A stretch of DNA of 64,000 bases from Deinococcus sp045062605 (GCF_045062605.1 NZ_JBJGDW010000011.1:20586-84585), one strand, 5' to 3'; counted from the first letter of the stretch, positions 49,751 through 58,621 are shown. Notes: generated by a model from the letters alone, not told the origin. Numbers and translations: made by a program.

Positions 49751-50158
49751 TCAGCCAGCGTTTTGGGCGAGGGTTCGAACCACCCCGCGCACCTGCTCCG
49801 GTACCAGATTCACGGTGTCCAGTTCCGACACATTCACCCACTGGGGCGTATACGAGTTCTCGGCGCTGTTGCGGATGCCTTCGGGACCGTCGCCCAGGCG
49901 CATTTCGCCGGACACGAGGACTACCCGGAAGTAGTGTTCGTGGTTGTCCAGATTGTCCAGCACCAGCACTTCCTGGCCCACCGTGACCACCAGATTGACT
50001 TCCTCCAGCAGTTCGCGGGCGCAGGCTTCGGCAGGGGTTTCCCCTGGTTCTATACCGCCGCCGGGCAGCGTGGCGTAGGCGCGGCCCGCCTTCTGCCGCA
50101 GCATCAGCAAGACTTGAGATTGATCGTTGAGCAAAATGCCGACAGCGCGGTGTCTCAT
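49751..50158 (-). CDS. Nudix hydrolase
   Basis: 135 residues, a single Nudix domain with box GGGIEPGETPAEACARELLE followed by EV. The catalytic REUxEE glutamates are present. The ATG overlaps the stop of the SUKH gene upstream (TAATG). It is the first gene before pheT and GC-rich like the host genes, unlike the two SUKH genes. Confidence 0.9.
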   Translation of the reverse strand: MRHRAVGILLNDQSQVLLMLRQKAGRAYATLPGGGIEPGETPAEACARELLEEVNLVVTVGQEVLVLDNLDNHEHYFRVVLVSGEMRLGDGPEGIRNSAENSYTPQWVNVSELDTVNLVPEQVRGVVRTLAQNAG

Positions 50159-50745
50159 TAATTTTTACCTGATGCCCTCTTTTGATAGTAGTCTGACAGT
50201 CTGCGAGCTACGCCCGATAAGTGTGCCGAGAAGCTGGCAGCAACTGTCTTTTCTGGTCCATATGATTTGATCCAACTTAAAACTTGTCCTTGCTTGCCCT
50301 TCAGCTCTGGCGCAAGGTCTAGAAAAAGATAATTGCCGCCCCCACTATGGGCAATAGGAATCCAGGCTGGATCGTAGAGAGTTTTTTTGACTCTGGCGAA
50401 CAACTGCGGATCATCCCAGTCCAGATCGTTGGTTGTTCCGAATTCGAGATACCACACCTGAGCTTCTTCAGAAAAATGGCTGTGGTTGAGCAGGACGTGA
50501 TGATAGACAATGTCTTCCGTTCCCAAAAGCTCCCATGCACGGGACAGAATCCCCTGACCTTGCCACTCTTCCCCGTTGTGAACGAGCAAAGATTCGCGCA
50601 GATCATCCGGCAGCACAACCTCAATCTTTTCCTCAAGCTTTCCTATTGCGCTTTCATTGGCTGGGCCGCGCAGATTTTTCAGGCGTTGAGGCGCAAATTC
50701 GTCCAATGTGTCATGGATCATTTGCCAGGACTGATTGACGCTCAT
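50158..50745 (-). CDS. SMI1/KNR4 (SUKH) family protein, possible immunity protein
   Basis: About 195 residues. ANESAIGKLEEKIEVVLPDD followed by LRESLLVHNGEEWQGQGILS and WIPIAHSGGGNYLFLDLAPE are the SUKH hallmarks. SUKH proteins commonly act as immunity proteins against contact-dependent or polymorphic toxins; an orphan with no neighbouring toxin is seen here. GC content is visibly lower than flanking genes (a sampled 60-base line had 27 G+C). The start MSVNQSW at 50745 is preferred. One-base overlap with the Nudix gene. Confidence 0.85.
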   Translation of the reverse strand: MSVNQSWQMIHDTLDEFAPQRLKNLRGPANESAIGKLEEKIEVVLPDDLRESLLVHNGEEWQGQGILSRAWELLGTEDIVYHHVLLNHSHFSEEAQVWYLEFGTTNDLDWDDPQLFARVKKTLYDPAWIPIAHSGGGNYLFLDLAPELKGKQGQVLSWIKSYGPEKTVAASFSAHLSGVARRLSDYYQKRASGKN

Positions 50746-50753
50746 AATTTTGC

Positions 50754-51212
50754 TCACTTGATATCTCCAGACCAACCCGCTCCATCACAGAGCAATCCAC
50801 AGATAGACGGCGCGAGATATTCAGCACAGTTCCAGTCAGGGACTGAGGTTTCTATTATGAACACCCCATTCCTTTTATCTTGTTCTGCGACAAAAAATGA
50901 TATATCTCCGTTAGCAGCGAAGAAGAACGCTCCGGGTACGGATTCTTGCAAGTGCGGATACCACTCAAGCCAGCCTAGAATATCGGCAAGGGAAAGAAGA
51001 GTGAGACAGAACGAGGAATGAAAATCAGAAACGGTATTGAGTGAAAGAACCTCAAATTGCCGGGCGATATCCAGATAGTCGGGTGGCGTTTCAGGAAAGA
51101 CGGCAAGCAAAGCCGCAATATCTTCCTCCGACGCTGGCTCCCTGTATTCGCCCATCTCATCCCAGGCGATTCTCAGCGCAGGATGTAAGTGCTTGAGAAT
51201 CTCGCTCGCCAT
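50754..51212 (-). CDS. Second SUKH (SMI1/KNR4) family protein
   Basis: 152 residues. PASEEDIAALLAVFPETPPD with YLDIARQFEVLSL is the N-terminal SUKH helix pattern, and PGAFFFAANGDISFFVAEQD the conserved strand region. It starts 4 bases after the pheS stop, so it is probably translated from the same mRNA. AT-richer than pheS. No cognate toxin gene is nearby; the role is inferred from the family. Confidence 0.8.
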   Translation of the reverse strand: MASEILKHLHPALRIAWDEMGEYREPASEEDIAALLAVFPETPPDYLDIARQFEVLSLNTVSDFHSSFCLTLLSLADILGWLEWYPHLQESVPGAFFFAANGDISFFVAEQDKRNGVFIIETSVPDWNCAEYLAPSICGLLCDGAGWSGDIK

Positions 51213-51215
51213 CCC

Positions 51216-52262
51216 CTATCCCAACTCCCCCCGAAACTGCCCCAGCACGCGCGGATCGTTGGCGTAGAAGTAGCGAATATCGGGGATGCCGTACTTGAGC
51301 ATGGCGATCCGCTCTGGCCCCAGCCCGAAGGCGAAGCCCGTTTTACCCTCGTAGACGCGTGGTTTGCCCTCGGCCTCGCGCAAGTCGTCCACGGCCTTGA
51401 AGACGTTGGGGTGAACCATGCCGCAGCCGCCCAGTTCCAGCCATTTGCTCTCGCCGCGCGGGTTCTCCCACCACACGGCAAAATCCGCGCCGGGTTCGGT
51501 GAAGGGGTAATAGCTGGGCTGAAAGCGCACCTTCGCGCTCGGCCCGTACAGCCCGCGCGCCATCTCCGCAATGGTGCCTTTCAGGTCCGCCATGCTGATG
51601 CCGTCGCCCACCACCAGCCCTTCCAGTTGGTGAAACATGGCCTCGTGGGTGGCGTCGGTGGCCTCGTAGCGGTAGACCTTGCCACGCACCACGATCTTCA
51701 GGGCAGGCTCGTGATCCACCATGTAGCGAATCTGCATAGGGCTGGTATGCGTCCGCAGCAGGCGGCCATCCTCCAGCCAGAAGGTGTCCTGAAGATCACG
51801 CGCGGGGTGATACCACGGCACGTTCAGCGCCTCGAAGTTGTGGTGTTCGTCCTCCACTTCCGGCCCCTCGATCACCGCGTAGCCCAGCCGCTCGTAGATG
51901 CGCGTCAAGTCCTCGTACACGCGGTTGATGGGATGCAGGCCGCCAGCGGGCAGCGGCAAACCGGGGAGGGTCACGTCGATGGCCTCGGAGGCCAGGCGGG
52001 CGTCCAGCGCGGCGCGTTTGAGTGTGACCTCCCGCTCGGTCAGCGCGACGTCGATGGCCTGCCGAACGGCGTTGATCTGCGCGCCGCGCGCCTTGCGCTC
52101 CTCGGGCGGCAGCTTGCCCAGTGCGCCCAGCTCTTTGGTAACCAGACCGCTTTTACCCACATACTTTGTTTTGACGGCCTGCAAACCCTCCAACGTATCC
52201 GCCTGCGCGATGGCTGCCAGTGCTTCTGCTTGCTGGGCTTCCTGATGATGATCGTCTGTCAT
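51216..52262 (-). CDS. pheS: Phenylalanyl-tRNA synthetase alpha subunit
   Basis: About 348 residues. Helical N-terminal tRNA-binding arm, then the class II core: HPINRVYEDLTRIYERLGY, VIEGPEVEDEHHNFEALNVP (motif 1/2 region), SPMQIRYMVDH, FHQLEGLVVGDGISM, and GFAFGLGPERIAMLKYG (motif 3). The start ATG 52262 has AGGAGAAG immediately upstream. A hairpin terminator and leader ORF precede it. Confidence 0.97.
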   Translation of the reverse strand: MTDDHHQEAQQAEALAAIAQADTLEGLQAVKTKYVGKSGLVTKELGALGKLPPEERKARGAQINAVRQAIDVALTEREVTLKRAALDARLASEAIDVTLPGLPLPAGGLHPINRVYEDLTRIYERLGYAVIEGPEVEDEHHNFEALNVPWYHPARDLQDTFWLEDGRLLRTHTSPMQIRYMVDHEPALKIVVRGKVYRYEATDATHEAMFHQLEGLVVGDGISMADLKGTIAEMARGLYGPSAKVRFQPSYYPFTEPGADFAVWWENPRGESKWLELGGCGMVHPNVFKAVDDLREAEGKPRVYEGKTGFAFGLGPERIAMLKYGIPDIRYFYANDPRVLGQFRGELG

Positions 52263-52279
52263 TCTTCTCCTTTGGACAC

Positions 52280-52312
52280 AAAAAAGCCCCGCCATACATG
52301 CAGTAGGCGGGG
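52280..52312 (-). terminator. Intrinsic terminator in the pheS leader (candidate attenuator)
   Basis: On the minus strand CCCCGCC (52312-52306) pairs with GGCGGGG (52293-52287), followed by a C and a T-run (52285-52280). It lies 18 bases before the pheS start and downstream of the leader ORF, so it would stop transcription before pheS unless overcome. Confidence 0.85.
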
Positions 52313-52329
52313 TGACGCGCTGGACTCTG

Positions 52330-52389
52330 TTAAGTCAGCGAAACCCCAGCGCGGGTAAATGGCGAAGGTGTACCGGGCTGAGGCGTCAT
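52330..52389 (-). CDS. Short leader ORF upstream of pheS
   Basis: 19 codons, MTPQPGTPSPFTRAGVSLT, Pro/Thr-rich with one Phe codon. A -10 box (TACCCT on the minus strand, 52397-52402) is exactly 7 bases before the ATG, so it would be translated as a leaderless mRNA. CGCGCTGG inside the ORF (52353-52346) pairs perfectly with CCAGCGCG after it (52323-52316). The ORF is plausible but unproven, and no antiterminator pairing that would free the terminator was found. Confidence 0.5.
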   Translation of the reverse strand: MTPQPGTPSPFTRAGVSLT

Positions 52390-52437
52390 GAGGTTTAGGG
52401 TAGCAGAATTGGGATGCTGCGGTGGGTGCAACGGCTC

Positions 52438-52562
52438 AACCCCTCCGGCCCTCCGGGCCATCTCCCCTTAGAAGGGAGTCAAGGAGATTACTGCGTGGCA
52501 CGATGAATTACCACTCTTGGCTCCCCTTGAGGGGAGCTGGCTGCGAAGCAGACTGAGGGGTT
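52438..52562 (+). repeat. Dispersed palindromic MITE-like repeat, copy 2
   Basis: About 125 bp, same termini (AACCCCTC/GAGGGGTT), the central GGCACGATGAATTAC stretch and the palindrome CTCCCCTTGAGGGGAG as copy 1, but with a shortened left half. It lies between the divergent pheS leader and glyA. Confidence 0.85.
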
Positions 52563-52710
52563 AAACCGCAAGCAGCCACACACAAAACCGCCAGCCAAAA
52601 TCTCTTCCCCAGCCTTCAGACGTTCAGCTCCTCAGATCCGCCCCTCCCCCCGTCTGTGCTGCCAAGACAGACGCCCGTATTCCCACTGGCGGCAGTGTTA
52701 CCGTGAGGTC

Positions 52711-53946
52711 ATGACGACTGCCGAGCGCCCCCAGATCCCGTCCGCCCCGCGTGACACGGCCATCTTTGACCTGATCGCGCAGGAGGCCGAGCGCCAGCGC
52801 ACCGGGCTGGAACTGATCGCCTCCGAGAATTTCACCAGCGCCGCCGTGCGCGAGGCGGCGGGCAGCGTGCTGACCAACAAATACGCCGAGGGCTACCCCG
52901 GCAAGCGCTGGTACGGCGGCTGTGAAGTGGTGGATCAGGTGGAACTGCTGGCAATTGAGCGCGCCAAGGAACTGTTCGGCGCAACCTGGGCCAACGTGCA
53001 ACCCCACAGCGGCAGCAGCGCCAATATCGCGGTGTACGGCGCACTGCTCAAGCCCGGCGATACCGTTCTGGGTATGGACCTGTCTCACGGCGGCCACCTG
53101 ACGCACGGCAGCCCGGTCAACTTCAGCGGCAAGAATTACACCATCGTGGGTTACAAGGTCAGCCCCGAAACCGAATTAATCAACATGGACGAGGTTCGCC
53201 GCCTGGCGCACGAGCATAAGCCGCAGATGATCATCGCCGGGGCCAGCGCTTACAGCCGCATCATCGACTTCGAGGCATTCCGTACCATTGCCGACGAGGT
53301 GGGCGCAATCCTGTTCGCCGATATCGCGCACATCGCTGGACTGGTGGCCGCTGGAGTGCATCCCAGTCCGCTGCCGCACGCGCACATCGTCGCCACCACC
53401 ACGCACAAAACCCTGCGCGGCCCCCGCAGCGGCCTGCTGCTGAGCAGTGACCCCGAAATTGCGGCCAAAATGGACCGCTCGGTCTTCCCTGGTCATCAGG
53501 GTGGACCGCTGGAACACATCATCGCGGCCAAGGCGATTGCTTTTGGCGAGGCGCTGCAACCAGAGTTCAAGGCGTATGCCGCTCAGATCATCAAGAACGC
53601 TCAGGCGCTGGCCGCCGCGTTTCAGGCCAAGGGCTACCGCGTGGTGTCGGGCGGCACCGACAACCACCTGTTCCTGCTGGACCTGCGCCCACAGGGGCTG
53701 AACGGCACCAAGGCCACCAAGGCGCTGGACGCCAACCACATCACCATCAGCAAGTCCACGCTGCCCTACGACACCGAGAAGATCCTGCACGGCGGCGGCA
53801 TCCGCATCGGCACGCCTGCGGTGACCACCCGCGGCATGGTGGAAAGTGACATGCCCAAAATTGCCGATCTGATTGACCGGGCACTGAAAGGTGAGAACGT
53901 GAAGGACGAGGTTCATGCCTTCGCCGGGGGCTTCCCGCTGCCCTGA
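52711..53946 (+). CDS. glyA: Serine hydroxymethyltransferase
   Basis: 411 residues. LELIASENFTS at the N-terminus, YAEGYPGKRWYGGCEVVDQV, and the PLP-lysine motif TTTHKTLRGPRSG identify SHMT. Interconverts serine and glycine with tetrahydrofolate. A -10 box TACCGT (52699-52704) lies 6 bases before the ATG (leaderless). An intrinsic terminator follows; it is a single-gene unit. Confidence 0.98.
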   Translation: MTTAERPQIPSAPRDTAIFDLIAQEAERQRTGLELIASENFTSAAVREAAGSVLTNKYAEGYPGKRWYGGCEVVDQVELLAIERAKELFGATWANVQPHSGSSANIAVYGALLKPGDTVLGMDLSHGGHLTHGSPVNFSGKNYTIVGYKVSPETELINMDEVRRLAHEHKPQMIIAGASAYSRIIDFEAFRTIADEVGAILFADIAHIAGLVAAGVHPSPLPHAHIVATTTHKTLRGPRSGLLLSSDPEIAAKMDRSVFPGHQGGPLEHIIAAKAIAFGEALQPEFKAYAAQIIKNAQALAAAFQAKGYRVVSGGTDNHLFLLDLRPQGLNGTKATKALDANHITISKSTLPYDTEKILHGGGIRIGTPAVTTRGMVESDMPKIADLIDRALKGENVKDEVHAFAGGFPLP

Positions 53947-53975
53947 AGCTCCAGTTGAAGATTTCCAGAACCATT

Positions 53976-53998
53976 CCCCTCTTCATGGAGGGGTTTTT
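53976..53998 (+). terminator. Intrinsic terminator of glyA
   Basis: CCCCTC (53976-53981) pairs with GAGGGG (53988-53993), followed by TTTTT. It starts 30 bases after the stop. Confidence 0.9.
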
Positions 53999-54081
53999 GC
54001 TGTCCCGGATGCCGTACCCCTCTCGCCTCATTCTCAAGCTCTGTGAGAACCCTGTCAGCCCGGCGGGACTAGCGTGGTGTC

Positions 54082-55210
54082 ATGAGCCTCGCTTCCGCCC
54101 CAGCGCCGACAGGGTTCCGAGGCCCACACGAACCCGGAGTGCTGGAACTGACCTTGCAGCTCACGCGGCTGGGCCTGAACGCGCCCGATCTGGGCAGCGC
54201 CATGACCCCGGTTCTGGACGCGCTGGTGGCCCAGACCTCGGCGGTGGGGGCGGGGTATTTTCAGCTCGCGGATCAGACGCTGGCCTACCACGCCCGCGCC
54301 GCCAGCGGCGTGATGCCGGAGGGTCCAGCGATGGACGCGCTGCTGGCGCACGGTCTGCCGCGCCATCTGCCGCTGATCGGCGCGCTGGAAGCCTCGCCGG
54401 ACATCCTGTATTTTCAGGACACGGACGGCGAGCCTGCCGCCAGCGGATTCCCGGAACTGGGCGTGTGCGCGCTGATCGCCGCGCCGATCCATGACCGCGC
54501 CGGGCGACTGGTGGGCGCGCTGCTGGCCCATGTGTTTCAGCCCCACGACTGGTCTGGACCCGAGCGGCATCTGATCGACAGTGTGACTGGCCTGCTGACC
54601 CTGCTGGCTGCCCGCCTGGACGCCGAGGAACGCGAACACGCCGCCCACGAGGGTGCCCTGCGCGCGATGGGCCTGTCGCTGGAAGCCCGCGACGCCGAGA
54701 CGCAGGGCCACAACGGCGCTGGCCTTGCGGCTGGGCCAGCATTTCGGGCTAGAGGCGGGCGAGTTGCGGGCGCTGCGCTGGGGGGCGTACCTGCACGACA
54801 TCGGCAAGGTGGCGGTGCCCGATTCGATTCTGCTGCACGGCGGTCCACTGACCCCGCCCATGCGCGCCCGTATGGAAATGCACGTCACCGACGGCGTGAC
54901 CCTGGCGCGGCACCTGCCCTTCCTGCCCACCGCCACCCTGGACGTGATCGCCGGACACCACGAACGCTGGGACGGCGCAGGCTACCCTCAGCAGCTCTGC
55001 AGCGAGCAGATTCCCCTGCTGTCCCGGATTTTTGCCGTCTGTGACGTATTCGACGCCCTGACCAACGTGCGGCCCTACAAGCGGGCCTGGACCGTCACCG
55101 AAACCCTGAACCATATCCAGGCTGCCAGCGGGCAACATTTCGATCCGCAGGTGGTGGCCGCGCTGCTGAACGTGCTGGCCGACGCCAGTGGTTTGCCGGA
55201 ATCCGCCTGA
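54082..55210 (+). pseudogene. GAF plus HD-GYP domain protein, frameshifted
   Basis: Frame 1 (from ATG 54082, with TAGCGT 6 bases upstream) encodes a GAF-like domain (about residues 20-190: LNAPDLGSAMTPVLDALVAQ, DRAGRLVGALLAHVFQP) and the start of the HD domain (LSLEARDAETQGHN). About position 54712 the protein resumes in another frame: TALALRLGQHFGLEAGE, YLHDIGKVAVPDS (HD), HHERWDGAGYP and DVFDALTNVRPYKRAW. Aligned with typical HD-GYP domains, four residues after GH are missing, consistent with an 11-base deletion. If functional it would have been a c-di-GMP phosphodiesterase or sensor. The metal-binding HD is intact but unreachable in frame. Confidence 0.8.
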
Positions 55211-55223
55211 CCAGCGGGAAAAC

Positions 55224-55853
55224 TCAGGCCAGCACCAGCACATCCCGCAGATCGCCCAGAACAGCGTCCGGCCTCTCCCCTGCCAGCGCGTGTCCGGTGC
55301 AAAGGAAGGCCGCACGCATCCCCACCGCCTGCGGCCCCGCGATGTCGTTGCGCGGCGAGTCGCCCACGAACCAGACGTCGGCAGCGTCTACACCCAGCCG
55401 CTCCAGCGCCAGCCGGTAGATCGCCGGATCGGGCTTGCTGAGGCCCACGGCTTTGCTGATCACCACGTCGTCCACTCGCCGGGTCAGGTCCAGCCCCTGC
55501 AGCGTCTGCCGCTGCGGAACTTCCCAGCCGTTAGTCACGATGCCCAGCAGGAAGCCCCGCTGTCGCAGCGCAGCCAGAACAGCGTGGGCGTGCGGCATGG
55601 GGACGGGCTGGCCGAAGGCGTGATCGGAAAAATCGTCCAGCAACGCCTGTGCCGGATGCGCCAGCCCAAATTCCCGCACCAGCAGAGGCATCACCTCGGA
55701 CTTGGGGCGGTAGCCGAAATCGTCCAGTTTCAGAAAGCGGGCGGCGTAAGCGGCGGGCAGGGCAAACCGCTGCGTGTGGCCCTTGAGCCATTCAAAGATA
55801 GTGGCGTTGCGGTCATGCAGCGTGCCGTCCAGATCGAACAGCACCGCTTTCAA
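55224..55853 (-). CDS. HAD-family hydrolase (phosphatase)
   Basis: About 209 residues. Motif I is LFDLDGTLHDRN (DxDGT), motif II LGIVTNGWEVPQ, motif III KAVGLSKPDPAIY, motif IV VGDSPRNDIAG. The cap is helical (C1-type), as in phosphoglycolate-phosphatase/YjjG-like enzymes. The TTG start is supported by GAGGG in the end of the oxidoreductase gene; it follows that gene by 10 bases. Substrate unknown. Confidence 0.85.
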   Translation of the reverse strand: MKAVLFDLDGTLHDRNATIFEWLKGHTQRFALPAAYAARFLKLDDFGYRPKSEVMPLLVREFGLAHPAQALLDDFSDHAFGQPVPMPHAHAVLAALRQRGFLLGIVTNGWEVPQRQTLQGLDLTRRVDDVVISKAVGLSKPDPAIYRLALERLGVDAADVWFVGDSPRNDIAGPQAVGMRAAFLCTGHALAGERPDAVLGDLRDVLVLA

Positions 55854-55863
55854 ATTCTGGCCC

Positions 55864-56814
55864 TCAAGCCACGCCCACCTGCGGGTCCTCGTGCGGCGAT
55901 TTGTGGAAGGCCGCGCCCTGCGCGCGCACGTCCTCATGGATCAGGGTGGTATTCAGGCTGACCGCCGCCGTCATTCCGCTGGCGGCGGCGTTGGTGACGT
56001 ACTGCGGCGCTCCGGCCATGTCCCCGGCGGCCCAGATGCCACGCACGCTGGTCATGCCATTCTCGCTGACCGTCACACGGCTCTTGGCGTCCAGCTCACA
56101 GCCCAGCGCGGCGGGCAGGCCACTGTTCTGCACCTGGGTGGGATTGAGGAACAGCCCTTCCAGGTCCAGCCGCTTGCCATTGCGGAAATGCACGGTCACG
56201 CCGTCTTTCCCGCTGATCCGCGCGACGGGCTGGGTGTAGAGGGGCACGTCAATACGCTGCAAATCCTCGCGCTGCTCTTCAGTCAGTTCGTCGGGACCGT
56301 CGGTGAGCAGGCTGACTTCCTCGGCCCAGGCACGCACATTCAGCGCCAGATGGTGGCCCTCCTGATGGCTGCCCAGCACGCCCAGCTTCGCGTCGCGGTT
56401 GGGCCAGCCGTCGCAGTACGGGCAGTGGTGGACCGTGATGCCCCAGCGTTCGCGCAGGCCGGGAATATGCGGCAGTGTGTCGCGCACGCCGCTGGCAAAC
56501 AGCAGCCGCCTCGCCCTGGCCCAGCCGCCATCGTGACGAACGGCAAATCCATCCTCAAAAGGTTTGGCCTCACGGGCAGGTATGTGCAGCACGGTCACGT
56601 CATATGGCTTCAGATCGTGCAAACCCAGGGTTTTGAGGTCCGTGGGCGCGCAGCCATCGCGGGTGAAGACGTTGTGGGCTGCCGTGGCACGGGCGTTGCG
56701 CGGGGGGCCGCCGTCCAGCAGCAGCACGCGCCGTTCCGCGCCGCCCAGGGTCAGGGCCGCCGTCAGTCCAGCGGGGCCAGCGCCCACGATGACCACGTCA
56801 TAATCTCGCGTCAC
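55864..56814 (-). CDS. Thioredoxin-reductase-like NAD(P)/FAD oxidoreductase
   Basis: 316 residues. Two dinucleotide motifs, VVIVGAGPAGLTAALTLGG and LGVLGSHQEGHH, flank the redox-active CPYCDG (HHCPYCDGW), and GIWAAGDMAGAP is the C-terminal FAD site. The CPYC form is seen in TrxB-like proteins with unknown partners rather than CATC of classical TrxB. The second nucleotide motif departs from GGGxxA, so the NADPH preference may differ. It overlaps the SDR gene by ATGA and is followed by the HAD gene. Confidence 0.88.
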   Translation of the reverse strand: MTRDYDVVIVGAGPAGLTAALTLGGAERRVLLLDGGPPRNARATAAHNVFTRDGCAPTDLKTLGLHDLKPYDVTVLHIPAREAKPFEDGFAVRHDGGWARARRLLFASGVRDTLPHIPGLRERWGITVHHCPYCDGWPNRDAKLGVLGSHQEGHHLALNVRAWAEEVSLLTDGPDELTEEQREDLQRIDVPLYTQPVARISGKDGVTVHFRNGKRLDLEGLFLNPTQVQNSGLPAALGCELDAKSRVTVSENGMTSVRGIWAAGDMAGAPQYVTNAAASGMTAAVSLNTTLIHEDVRAQGAAFHKSPHEDPQVGVA

Positions 56815-57524
56815 TGGGGGCCGGGCCGGACGGTCAGGTCCGTGAGGGTGGCGTCACGCGGGGCGTTCAGGACGAAGGCGATGGTGGCCGCCAGCGTCTG
56901 CGGATCGATAAAGGCTTCCGGCGTGTACTCGGCCCCCTCCTGGGAGCGCACCTTGCGCTGCATCTCGGTGGCGGTGCGCCCTGGATACAGCGAGGTCACG
57001 CGCACGCCGTTCGCCTCTTCCTCGCCGCGCAGGGCATCGGCCAGCGCCTTCAGGGCAAACTTGCTGGCCGCGTAGCTGCCCCAGCCCGCGTTGGCGCTGA
57101 GGCCCGCGCCGCTGTTGACGAAGACGAAGGTTCCGCGCTCCTGGCGCACCGTGGGCAGCAGCAGACGGGTCAGCTCGGCAGGCGCAACCGTGTTCACCGC
57201 CAGCGTATGGGTCCAGACCGCGTGGTCCTGTTCGGCCACCGCGCCCAGCTCCACCACCCCGGCGTTGTGGACGACGTTGGACACCCGGCCCAGTCCGGCC
57301 AGCGCACCCGCAAACGTTTCCGGGCGCGTCAGATCGAGGACCAGCGGGTGGCCCCCGACTTCGGCACACAGGGCGTTCAGGGCCGCGCCGCCGCGCCCGC
57401 CCAGGATCAGTTCGTGGGTGCCCGCCAGCGCGCGGGCCAGGGCACTGCCGATGCCGCCGGACGCCCCGGTGATCAGGGTGACGGGCTTTGCGGCGCTGCT
57501 TTTTTCTGGATTGCTCAAACTCAT
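56811..57524 (-). CDS. Short-chain dehydrogenase/reductase
   Basis: 237 residues. LITGASGGIGSALARAL (TGxxxGxG), VVHNAGVVELG (NAG), VFVNSGAGLSAN with the catalytic Ser, and WGSYAASKFALKAL (YxxxK). Oxidises or reduces a small alcohol/ketone; substrate unknown. First gene of a three-gene minus-strand cluster (SDR, oxidoreductase, HAD). Confidence 0.92.
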   Translation of the reverse strand: MSLSNPEKSSAAKPVTLITGASGGIGSALARALAGTHELILGGRGGAALNALCAEVGGHPLVLDLTRPETFAGALAGLGRVSNVVHNAGVVELGAVAEQDHAVWTHTLAVNTVAPAELTRLLLPTVRQERGTFVFVNSGAGLSANAGWGSYAASKFALKALADALRGEEEANGVRVTSLYPGRTATEMQRKVRSQEGAEYTPEAFIDPQTLAATIAFVLNAPRDATLTDLTVRPGPQ

Positions 57525-57646
57525 GACGGGGAGGCTAGCGCGCCAGGGCCGTCTGGAAATATCGCTCCTGAAACCGAGTGACGTTGATGATCTCTTTATC
57601 TGTGATGCGACTCCTGGAGTCTGGTTGCTGGCACGCTCCCACGGTT

Positions 57647-57813
57647 AACCCCTCTGCTCCGCAGCTCTGCGAGTCCGGCCCTTCGGGGGCACCTCCCCTC
57701 AAAGGGAGGCAAGGGTTTTCTGCGTGGCAAGATCAATTGCAACTCCTGGCTCCCTTTTGAGGGGAGCTGGCGGCGAAGCCGACTGGCTGGCACAGCTCCG
57801 CAGGAGAGGGGTT
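57647..57813 (+). repeat. Dispersed palindromic MITE-like repeat, copy 3
   Basis: About 167 bp. Left part matches copy 1 almost base for base (AACCCCTCTGCTCCGCAGCT and the CCTCCCCTC palindrome). Its right end is longer (GGCTGGCACAGCTCCGCAGG before the terminal repeat), defining a subtype shared with copy 4. Lies between the SDR gene and the next minus-strand gene. Confidence 0.85.
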
Positions 57814-57913
57814 GCTTTTGCCCCAGCATCAGCTTTTCAGAAACCCAGCATAGAAAACCGCCGGAGCATCATCGCCCCGGCGGCCCAGAAGGACAGCCCT
57901 TACTTGACGATTC

Positions 57914-58495
57914 TTATTTGACGGTGATTCGCATGGGCGCGGCGGGCACCTTGACCAGCAGATCGCCTGCAAAACCCGTCAGCCAGCTTTCCACCATGTA
58001 CTCGCCGGGGGCCAGCTCCAGCTCGCGCGTGAAGGTCACGTTGCCTTTGGCGGCGGCGGTTTTGGTCTCCAGATCCTGGGCGCACAGGCGGGGGGACGCG
58101 CCGGACAGCGGGTACACCACGGCGCGCGTTCCCACCTCCAGCACGCGCACCTGCGGGGCGGTAGAGCAGTTCTGCTCGTTGTCGCGCCGCACGCTGAAGG
58201 TGATCGGCGTGGCGCGGCTGCTGCGGATGGTGAAGGTCAGGGCCACCTTGCCGGTCACAGTGCGCGGCACGAACAGGTTGGCCTGCACGTCCGGCAGCGC
58301 CACGGCGGCGGGCGCGGGGGTAGACGGCGCGGTGGGCATGGCCGGGGTGGGCGGTGTCGGCACGGAAGGCGGCGAAACTGGCAGCGGGGTCATGACCGGG
58401 GGAATCTCGGGCAGGGTGACGGGGGCGGTGTCCTGCGCGGCAGCCAGAACGGGCAGGGTCAGCAGGGCGGTCAGCAACAGGGCGCGGGGCTTCAT
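57914..58495 (-). CDS. Secreted proline-rich protein of unknown function
   Basis: About 193 residues. MKPRALLLTALLTLPVLAAA is a signal peptide. A Pro/Thr-rich linker (residues 28-68) precedes a predicted beta domain with two cysteines (QNCSTAP, RLCAQDL). A -10 box (TAAGCT on the minus strand, 58503-58508) lies 7 bases before the ATG. No recognised family; likely a cell-envelope or exported protein. Confidence 0.6.
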   Translation of the reverse strand: MKPRALLLTALLTLPVLAAAQDTAPVTLPEIPPVMTPLPVSPPSVPTPPTPAMPTAPSTPAPAAVALPDVQANLFVPRTVTGKVALTFTIRSSRATPITFSVRRDNEQNCSTAPQVRVLEVGTRAVVYPLSGASPRLCAQDLETKTAAAKGNVTFTRELELAPGEYMVESWLTGFAGDLLVKVPAAPMRITVK

Positions 58496-58621
58496 GCGCC
58501 CCAGCTTAGCGGGCCGGGTTGATGAGAGTCTGAAGGCGGGCAGGAGAGGGGATGTCAAATCGTCTGAAAGTCAAGCGGTCTAGTCGCCAGAAAACACAAC
58601 CCGCAGCGGCTCCACGTTCCC

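Noticed and set aside
49768..49785. GGGTTCGAACC, which resembles a tRNA T-loop
   Set aside because: No matching acceptor, D or anticodon arms; it lies inside the Nudix coding region.
52280..52400. A T-box riboswitch before pheS
   Set aside because: The conserved T-box antiterminator sequence (TGGNACC) was not found, and there is not enough leader length for the stem I architecture.
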